The position numbers were made by a program, and so were the translations under genes. Below the pieces are notes generated by a model. The model made no database searches, was not told where the DNA came from, and saw nothing but the letters and a program-made list of their open reading frames with translations. Shown piece after piece: positions 1 to 4,593 of a DNA stretch of 6,497 nucleotides. The DNA comes from Thermococci archaeon (GTDB taxonomy: Archaea > Hadarchaeota > B88-G9), in assembly GCA_003660555.1 (NCBI GenBank), contig QMUK01000066.1, positions 1 through 6,497 of the forward strand, written 5' to 3'. Each line of letters begins with the position of its first letter. The stretch's first letter is position 1.

Positions 1-1
1 A

Positions 2-265
2 GACGAAGACCCACCTGGATGCACGAACTTCGATGACGACTGCGATGGTCAAGTAGATGAAGACCCGTTAAACGGAATAGACGACGACAGAGATGGCCAA
101 ATAGACGAGGACATAGAGGGATGTACCAACCCAGATGACGACTGCGATGGTTTTACAGACGAAGATTGGCCCAGAGATGACGACGGAGACGGCCTAACAA
201 ACGAAGACCCACCTGGATGCACTAATCCAGATGACGACTGCGACGGCCTAACAGATGAGGACCCA
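2..265 (+). repeat. Alternating Cys/Cys-free acidic metal-binding repeat, about 33-residue period
   Basis: At protein level, Cys-type units (GCTNxDDDCDGxxDED) alternate with Cys-free units (xDDDxDGxxxED), giving a composite period of 32-34 residues. DNA identity is preserved too: 22 identical bases at 3-24 and 201-222 (198 bp apart), and 17 identical bases at 131-147 and 227-243 (96 bp apart). Both spacings are multiples of three, so copies stay in frame. The array is cut by the left edge, so the total copy number is unknown. Confidence 0.85.
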
Positions 266-691
266 GAGACTCCAGTAGAGGAAATCCAGGACTCAGCAAT
301 ACTAGTCCTACCCATAGCTGGAGCGATGCAAGGAATAACAGTATATCCTCCTGTCTTAAAACTGGGGAGCACACAAGCCTCTGGAATACTCAGGATAAAG
401 AACTTGGGAAGAGTACCCGAAGTAGTTGATCTCCAATGCGACAACTGTTCAATCAAGGACCTCTCCGGAAATCCAGTCAAGACGGTTTACCTCAGGAAGG
501 AAGTCCAGCTAATAGTCGAGACAACCAGAGGAGAAGCTGAATTAATAGCCAGGGTAAGGGGAACTCAGATGGAAGCCAGGGCTAAGATAATAAACGAGGG
601 AGGAGCAGGGAAGAAGACCTTCCAAGGATCCAAGAAGAAGGCATTGAAGACCCAGGCAAACGAGAAGAAAATAGCCAGGAAGAGGAAGTAA
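2..691 (+). CDS. C-terminal part of an acidic Cys-containing DxDxDG repeat protein with a basic tail (5' truncated)
   Basis: The reading frame is open from the left edge to TAA at 689-691, giving 229 residues with the N-terminus outside the window. Visible residues 6-88 form five acidic units ending in (D/N)ED. Three carry GCTN(F/P)DDDCDG (residues 6-16, 40-50, 72-82) and alternate with Cys-free units (DDDRDG at 27-32, DDDGDG at 59-64). These resemble calcium-binding thrombospondin type 3 repeats and the DNDCDG(x)xDE part of MopE-type metal-binding repeats, so Ca2+ or other metal binding in an exported protein is likely. Residues 98-200 look beta-rich and Ig-like (ITVYPPVLKLGS, SGILRIKNLG), with a CxxC at 146-149. 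Residues 203-229 form a tail with 12 Lys/Arg and one acidic residue. I see no C-terminal membrane segment. The Met at 326 is internal, because the upstream frame is clearly coding. The exact function is not recognised. Confidence 0.85.
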   Translation, partial: DEDPPGCTNFDDDCDGQVDEDPLNGIDDDRDGQIDEDIEGCTNPDDDCDGFTDEDWPRDDDGDGLTNEDPPGCTNPDDDCDGLTDEDPETPVEEIQDSAILVLPIAGAMQGITVYPPVLKLGSTQASGILRIKNLGRVPEVVDLQCDNCSIKDLSGNPVKTVYLRKEVQLIVETTRGEAELIARVRGTQMEARAKIINEGGAGKKTFQGSKKKALKTQANEKKIARKRK

Positions 692-730
692 GGGGCTAGT
701 TGCCCCCTGATTTATTTTATTTGTTTTTTT
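692..730 (+). terminator. Hairpin plus T-tract between convergent genes
   Basis: GGGGC (692-696) pairs perfectly with GCCCC (702-706) around the loop TAGTT (697-701). A T-rich tract follows at 711-730, ending in seven Ts. In the plus direction this is a stem followed by oligo-T, and T-tracts terminate archaeal RNA polymerase. The tract overlaps the antisense of the last codons of thiL. For thiL transcripts the same stem lies just after the stop and is followed on that strand by pyrimidine-rich sequence, so the element may work both ways. Confidence 0.6.
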
Positions 731-1670
731 CAGAGAAGTGCTCGTATCCCCTAGGCTCTATTTCTTTTCCATTCAGGAAGACTCCCCTGCCATTGAAAAC
801 ACTGCCTATTTTGGTTATTTCCACCCCTAACTCCTCTGAGATACTAGATATCTCTTCTTCATCTCTAGAAGTGAAAACTAGTTCTAGGTCTCCACCGTAA
901 TGAAGAGCTAGTTCTAATGGGTCTATTCCGTGTTTGATGCACTCTTCAATGTATTCCTCCTCCATGGGTACTTCCTCTATCTCTATGCGAACTCCACTCT
1001 TCGAAGAGATCTTCCAGAGTTCCAGCGCCAAACCGTCTGTCACGTCTGTGGCAGAGGTAGCGACTCCTTGGAGTCTAGTTCCTAGATCTACTCTGGCTCT
1101 GGGATTCAATGCAGCTTCCTCGTACTTTTTTATCCCTAGACCCCTGAGAAGACTTATTATCCCAAGTCCAACTCTCCCCAAAGAGCCACTCAGGTATACT
1201 CCATCTCCAGGCTTAGCGCCACTGAGGGTCAGAGGCCTCTTCACTATACCTATACCGAATCCAGCCAATACCAGTTCTTTCCCTTCCTTGGTGTCTCCTC
1301 CCACTAGGGGAGCACCGTATTCAACGCAAGCTCTTTCTGCCCCTCTTGCTATGCCCAGCAGTTCTTCAAGCTCGGTTTCCCTTGGAGCAGATATTGACAA
1401 CAAGAAAGCTATAGGTCTAGCTCCCATTGCTGCGAGGTCCGAAGCGTTAACGGTAATTGAGAAGAACCCCTTTTGTTCAGGACTCATTCCCCTTGGGAAG
1501 TGGGAACTCTCTGTACATATATCGGAGGTGACTACTACTTTCCCATCTTGGGCTCTTAGAACAGCGGCATCGTCCCCTATTCCAATTTCGACCCATTCTC
1601 TCGAGGAGAAAATTTCAGAGAATTCCTCTATTACTTTCCTCTCACCAATCTTCGAGATTCTCATCTTCAT
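717..1670 (-). CDS. thiL: Thiamine-monophosphate kinase
   Basis: ThiL phosphorylates thiamine monophosphate with ATP to give thiamine diphosphate, the last step of cofactor synthesis, in the cytoplasm. The 317-residue product has the usual family length and motif order: GIGDDAAV at 30-37, TSD with a downstream His (48-57), NASDLAAMGARP at 75-86, GGDTK at 124-128, SGSLG at 161-165, ATDVTDG at 207-213 and YGGDLELVFT at 258-267. The Asp-rich motifs bind Mg2+ and nucleotide in the AIR-synthase-like (PurM/ThiL) fold. The ATG at 1670-1668 overlaps the polB stop TGA at 1669-1667 as ATGA, which supports this start and suggests translational coupling. A second ATG two codons later (1664) cannot be excluded. 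No separate promoter is evident, so it is probably transcribed with polB. I see no truncation or missing key residue. Confidence 0.96.
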   Translation of the reverse strand: MKMRISKIGERKVIEEFSEIFSSREWVEIGIGDDAAVLRAQDGKVVVTSDICTESSHFPRGMSPEQKGFFSITVNASDLAAMGARPIAFLLSISAPRETELEELLGIARGAERACVEYGAPLVGGDTKEGKELVLAGFGIGIVKRPLTLSGAKPGDGVYLSGSLGRVGLGIISLLRGLGIKKYEEAALNPRARVDLGTRLQGVATSATDVTDGLALELWKISSKSGVRIEIEEVPMEEEYIEECIKHGIDPLELALHYGGDLELVFTSRDEEEISSISEELGVEITKIGSVFNGRGVFLNGKEIEPRGYEHFSEKNK

Positions 1671-3985
1671 CTACCCAAGAAGTCCATTAGTGAGACCTGT
1701 CCCCTGTCGAGTAAGTCCTCTTTTGAGTAGCCGAAGTGTTTGAGTATCCTGTGAGCAGTAGCCAGTACTTGTTTCTCTATGTAGTATTGGACGTCTATTT
1801 CCTCCTTCTTTGCCTCCTCTACTGGAATTGCCCTTTCCCTAACTTTCTCCCTACTTCCCTTGACTACTACGAAGCCTATCTTCGTCCCAGGATCTATTTG
1901 TCTCCCGAGATCGGCAGCCCTCATTGCAGCCATTACGTGAGCTTGAATCGATTTGTACTCTTTTAGCTCCTTGGTTATAGTTTTGTATATTGCCAGCTTC
2001 TCCAGAGGGATTTTTCCGTCTTTTAACTCTCTTATGACTTTCCTGACGTACTCCAGAGCTTTATTTGGATCTCTCTCCACCAGAATTACCCTGAGTATTT
2101 CCTCTTGGACCTCCTTTGCCAATTCGGACCAGTCTCCCCTTTTGACCTCAAACCCCTTGACGTCTATGGAGCCATCTTCTAAAAGCCCGGCATATCTCTT
2201 CCTCTTTTCAGTAAAGAATATGGTTTTGTAGAGACCTTTTACCTCTAATTCCAGAGGCAACTCTCTGTTTACTTCCTCTAGGAACTCCTGTACTTTGTCG
2301 GAATTTAAAACAAATATACTGTCTGTATCTCCATATAGAACCTCTATTCCTTTCTTCCTAGCCATTTCCACGACTGTGAGTAGAGTATATCTCCCCCAAG
2401 CTGTTGTGGCCTCTGCACACTCTTTCACATACCACCTAGCTCCGCTCCAGCCCATGTATCCATAGAAGGAGTTAGTGAGTATCTTGATGGTGCTTTGTTT
2501 CACATCTAAAACCCTGTATTGCTCCGAGTTTTTCGGATATCTCTTCATTTCTGCTTTTATCTTCTTCCTAGTCTCTATTAACCTCTGAAGGATCTCCTTG
2601 AAGAATCCAGGAGGCTCTTTTCTGAACTTGTGATTCACGTACGGAGCGACATATGCTTCTTCCTCGGAACAGTCCTTGCAGAGAGTATCTGGAGATATGT
2701 TATAAGCGATCATTATATTCGGATACATGGAAGCGAAGTCCAAACAAATTACGTTTTCATGCAATCCTTTCTTTGGTTTCAATACTAGAGCACCCTCGTA
2801 GCTCTCTCTTTCTAATTCCCTTGGTTTTTGAGGGACGAGCTCTCCCCTAGAGTATGCCTCATTTATTAGATAGCTTTCCACTTGCTTTCCTCTTCCCATA
2901 GCGTAAACTTCATCTAGAGGCCTTCTTATCATCCTGGAGAACTCATACTGTAGTGGAAGCAGCCTCAGACCAATCTCCATAGTCAGCAAAGAATCTCCTA
3001 GTGCATACTGAAGCAACTCCTCTCTCTCGGAATCCCAGTACTCCCATATTTTGTCCTTCGGTATTTCGGCTTTTTCGAAGTCTATGCCGAGATGAGCTCC
3101 GATGTTCTCCAGAGTTTTTATCTTCACCTCTCCCAAGTCTCTCTCTGCAACTCTGTAGAGATCGACGTTAGCTCTGCCCACTATCTTGATTCTTCTCCTA
3201 GCTCCACCTCTGAACTTCGGGGGAGATCCATCCCTACCAATTTCAAGAGGAATTCCAACTATTTCACATCTACTCCTCAGGTATGGCCAATCGTAATTAT
3301 CGGAATTGTATCCTATTATCACGTCTGGATCGAAGGATTTGACGAATGATATGAACTCCTTTATGGCACCCCTATCGTCACTGTTCCCACCTTTCCTCTC
3401 TGCTAGGAATAGTTTACTCTCTCCAGTGTTAGTACAGCAGCTAATCACTATTATTGGATCTCTTTCTGGCTTAGTAGACAAATGGGGATTGTATACCTCT
3501 ATGTCGAAGGCCATGACCTTAAATGGGGGATCGGAAGTACCTTTTTCCACAGGAAGTATCTCCGACACTTCTATTTCTCCACTTGGCAATTCTTCTCCAC
3601 TCCACTCGATTACCCCACAGGGAATTAGCCCCTTGTCTATCAGATACCTTATGGCAAAGGGTATGTCTGCCTCTCTGACTTCTCTCACACTTGGGAGTTT
3701 CGAGATCTCTTCCCTTATCCTAGGAACCTCTTGAGGATGCCTGGCATAGACCTTGAGAACCTCCACTTCCCTACCATGGTCTCTTCTTCTGGTCCATTCA
3801 ACTTTCTCGACGAATCTCTCTACTTCCATTTCAGCACTGTCCCTCTCGGGGATGACATAGAAATAAGGCTCGAAATTCTTATCAAGGAGAACAAGTCTAT
3901 TCTCTCCGGAGACTATCCAGAGCCTCACTATAGCTCTGTTATTCCTAGTCACGTAATCAGCATTGAGAAGCCAACCTTCCTCCAT
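1667..3985 (-). CDS. polB: Family B DNA polymerase (PolB3/Pfu type) with 3'-5' exonuclease and C-terminal PIP box
   Basis: A 772-residue replicative or repair DNA polymerase. The N-terminal domain keeps residues that form the uracil read-ahead pocket of archaeal PolB (P40-Y41, P84, V87, F110). Exonuclease motifs are Exo I D161-I-E163, Exo II YNSDNYD (226-232, D229) and Exo III Y327..D331. The YxG(G/A) linker is at Y396-A399. Palm and fingers motifs are A (D416FASMYPN), B (K501ILTNSFYG) and C (YGDTDS, 551-556), followed by ITKELKEYK in the thumb. The last residues include QVSLMDFL (763-770), a good PCNA-interacting (PIP) box, so a PCNA-clamped enzyme is expected. A longer open frame reaches 4243, but those 86 residues are antisense to the LSm gene. 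The ATG at 3985-3983 follows GGAG by 5 nt and begins a PolB-like N-terminus. About 20 extra residues precede Exo I compared with Pfu, as I recall for TACK PolB3. All catalytic carboxylates are present. Confidence 0.97.
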   Translation of the reverse strand: MEEGWLLNADYVTRNNRAIVRLWIVSGENRLVLLDKNFEPYFYVIPERDSAEMEVERFVEKVEWTRRRDHGREVEVLKVYARHPQEVPRIREEISKLPSVREVREADIPFAIRYLIDKGLIPCGVIEWSGEELPSGEIEVSEILPVEKGTSDPPFKVMAFDIEVYNPHLSTKPERDPIIVISCCTNTGESKLFLAERKGGNSDDRGAIKEFISFVKSFDPDVIIGYNSDNYDWPYLRSRCEIVGIPLEIGRDGSPPKFRGGARRRIKIVGRANVDLYRVAERDLGEVKIKTLENIGAHLGIDFEKAEIPKDKIWEYWDSEREELLQYALGDSLLTMEIGLRLLPLQYEFSRMIRRPLDEVYAMGRGKQVESYLINEAYSRGELVPQKPRELERESYEGALVLKPKKGLHENVICLDFASMYPNIMIAYNISPDTLCKDCSEEEAYVAPYVNHKFRKEPPGFFKEILQRLIETRKKIKAEMKRYPKNSEQYRVLDVKQSTIKILTNSFYGYMGWSGARWYVKECAEATTAWGRYTLLTVVEMARKKGIEVLYGDTDSIFVLNSDKVQEFLEEVNRELPLELEVKGLYKTIFFTEKRKRYAGLLEDGSIDVKGFEVKRGDWSELAKEVQEEILRVILVERDPNKALEYVRKVIRELKDGKIPLEKLAIYKTITKELKEYKSIQAHVMAAMRAADLGRQIDPGTKIGFVVVKGSREKVRERAIPVEEAKKEEIDVQYYIEKQVLATAHRILKHFGYSKEDLLDRGQVSLMDFLGR

Positions 3986-3990
3986 GCGAT

Positions 3991-3994
3991 CTCC
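3991..3994 (-). promoter_or_regulatory. Ribosome binding site fixing the polB start
   Basis: GGAG on the minus strand lies 5 nt upstream of the ATG at 3985. The longer in-frame candidates, including a GTG at 4003, have no well-placed Shine-Dalgarno site. This site and the absence of homology upstream decide the start. Confidence 0.6.
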
Positions 3995-4010
3995 GTACTT
4001 CACTTCCTGG

Positions 4011-4026
4011 GAAAGATTTTTTAGAA
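4011..4026. promoter_or_regulatory. Shared bidirectional AT-rich core promoter element for polB and lsm
   Basis: The only AT-rich block in the 70-bp gap between the two divergent start codons is ATTTTTTAG at 4016-4024 (CTAAAAAAT on the other strand). Purine-rich, BRE-like sequence precedes it in both directions: GGGAAAG on the plus strand and GGGGAAG on the minus strand. Its centre lies about 35 nt from the polB ATG and 36 nt from the lsm TTG. Archaeal TATA boxes sit about 25-27 nt before the transcription start, so both mRNAs would have very short leaders. The assignment is from composition and spacing only. Confidence 0.45.
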
Positions 4027-4046
4027 CTTCCCCATTACGCCCATTG

Positions 4047-4051
4047 GGTGG
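4047..4051 (+). promoter_or_regulatory. Putative Shine-Dalgarno site for the TTG start of lsm
   Basis: GGTGG ends 4 nt before the TTG at 4056 and resembles the archaeal GGAGGTG consensus. It favours 4056 over the alternative in-frame TTG at 4044, which has no upstream purine-rich site. Confidence 0.45.
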
Positions 4052-4055
4052 CTGG

Positions 4056-4280
4056 TTGAAGCCCTTGGATTTACTGTCAAGTAACGTCAATAAAGAGATA
4101 TTAGTGAGAATTAAGGATGGAAGGGAGTTTCGAGGGAAACTTAGGGAAGTAGACTCATACATGAATATGATTCTATCGTCCGTGGAGGAGATAGAGGGAG
4201 AGGAGAGAAAAAAGAGAGAAACTGTCCTACTGAGAGGGAACAACGTGGTGTATATATCCTTGGGCCCATGGGATGAGTGA
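4056..4280 (+). CDS. Sm-like archaeal protein (LSm, SmAP type)
   Basis: LSm proteins assemble into six- or seven-membered rings that bind U-rich RNA and act in RNA processing and turnover. From the TTG at 4056 the product has 74 residues, the usual archaeal size. It opens with KPLDLLSSNVNKEILVRIKD, a typical archaeal LSm N-terminal helix and first strand. The Sm1 motif holds D21-G-R-E-F-R-G, then D33-S-Y-M-N37. The Sm2 motif is VLLRGNNVVYIS (57-68), with R60-G61-N62 as the RNA-pocket residues. ATG codons upstream in this frame (3963, 3984) overlap the polB start and give non-family sequence, and the next Met (M36) lies inside Sm1, so a TTG start is needed. The TTG at 4044, adding four residues, is the alternative. 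It is divergent from polB, and its stop TGA (4278-4280) directly touches the stop of the convergent membrane-wHTH gene. Confidence 0.93.
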   Translation: MKPLDLLSSNVNKEILVRIKDGREFRGKLREVDSYMNMILSSVEEIEGEERKKRETVLLRGNNVVYISLGPWDE

Positions 4281-4571
4281 TTAGAAATCTAAATCAATGA
4301 GTCCAACCCTCCTAAGTCTTTCTAGACTCTTACTTAGATCTTCATGTGTAATCCCGAGTTCTGAGGAGAGTCTCTCTAGAGATATGTCACCTGAGTTCTT
4401 TATTATGAGTAAGATTTCCAAATCCTTCTCTGAGAGGCATTTATCTTCTAAATCAGCTACTTGTCTCCTGAGTATTTCCACTTCCCGCTCCTTTATTTTA
4501 GCGAACCAAATACTAAGGGAGAGGAGCAGTAATAGTACACTGAGAACCAATAGATATATTACCTCTCTCAA
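4281..4571 (-). CDS. Small single-pass membrane protein with C-terminal winged-helix DNA-binding domain
   Basis: From the TTG at 4571 the product has 96 residues. Residues 5-24 are one hydrophobic helix (IYLLVLSVLLLLLSLSIWF). Next comes a charged, heptad-like helix (KIKEREVEILRRQVADLEDK, 25-44), then a winged-helix domain (about 46-95) with SEKDLEILLIIKNSG, ISLERLSSELGI, a recognition-type helix HEDLSKSLERLRRVG and a short wing or strand LIDLDF. The Lys/Arg just after the membrane helix predict a cytoplasmic C-terminus (positive-inside rule), so the DNA-binding domain would sit at the inner membrane face. It has no internal Met at all. The ATG at 4664 would add 31 unhydrophobic residues overlapping the divergent ATPase gene. 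The TTG has GGTGGTGGTG just upstream and fits better. The domain is MarR/ArsR-like in style, but the target is unknown. It could act as a local regulator or as a membrane anchor for DNA. Confidence 0.78.
   Translation of the reverse strand: MREVIYLLVLSVLLLLLSLSIWFAKIKEREVEILRRQVADLEDKCLSEKDLEILLIIKNSGDISLERLSSELGITHEDLSKSLERLRRVGLIDLDF
4551..4561 (+). promoter_or_regulatory. Putative TATA box for the AAA+ ATPase gene
   Basis: TAGATATATTA, preceded by GAACCAA as a possible BRE, is centred about 39 nt before the TTG at 4594. The predicted transcription start near 4582 would leave a leader of about 12 nt containing the AGGGT ribosome site. The element lies inside the membrane-segment codons of the divergent gene. 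Assigned by sequence and spacing only. Confidence 0.5.
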
Positions 4572-4573
4572 TT

Positions 4574-4583
4574 CACCACCACC
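4574..4583 (-). promoter_or_regulatory. Shine-Dalgarno site supporting the TTG start of the membrane-wHTH gene
   Basis: GGTGGTGGTG on the minus strand ends 2 nt before the TTG at 4571. A GGTGG register 4-7 nt before the start matches the archaeal GGAGGTGA consensus with one mismatch. This decides the TTG against the distant ATG at 4664. Confidence 0.5.
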
Positions 4584-4588
4584 AGGGT
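4584..4588 (+). promoter_or_regulatory. Putative ribosome binding site for the AAA+ ATPase
   Basis: AGGGT lies 5 nt before the TTG at 4594. It supports this start over the CTG at 4597 and the GTG at 4657, the latter falling within the first helix of the N-terminal winged-helix domain. Confidence 0.45.
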
Positions 4589-4593
4589 TCTGT

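Noticed and set aside
49-480. Minus-strand open frame encoding a Ser-rich mucin-like protein
   Set aside because: The Ser/Pro repeats are the antisense of the Asp-rich repeat codons of the plus-strand gene. It ends inside coding sequence and has no family resemblance.
326-691. A separate 121-residue gene starting at the Met at 326
   Set aside because: The same frame is open to the window edge and encodes clear repeats, so 326 is an internal Met.
934-1743. Plus-strand open frame of 269 residues over thiL
   Set aside because: It is an antisense shadow of a fully motif-supported ThiL, Ser/Pro-rich and without a recognisable domain.
3963-4055. LSm start at the ATG at 3963 or 3984
   Set aside because: These would overlap the divergent polB start and add about 24-31 residues not seen in archaeal LSm proteins.
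3986-4243. An 86-residue N-terminal extension of the DNA polymerase
   Set aside because: It is antisense to the LSm gene and has no PolB resemblance. The ATG at 3985 with GGAG gives the family-typical N-terminus.
4297-4593. A 99-residue N-terminal extension of the AAA+ ATPase
   Set aside because: It is antisense to the membrane-wHTH gene and low-complexity Ser/Leu-rich. Family members begin near the winged helix.
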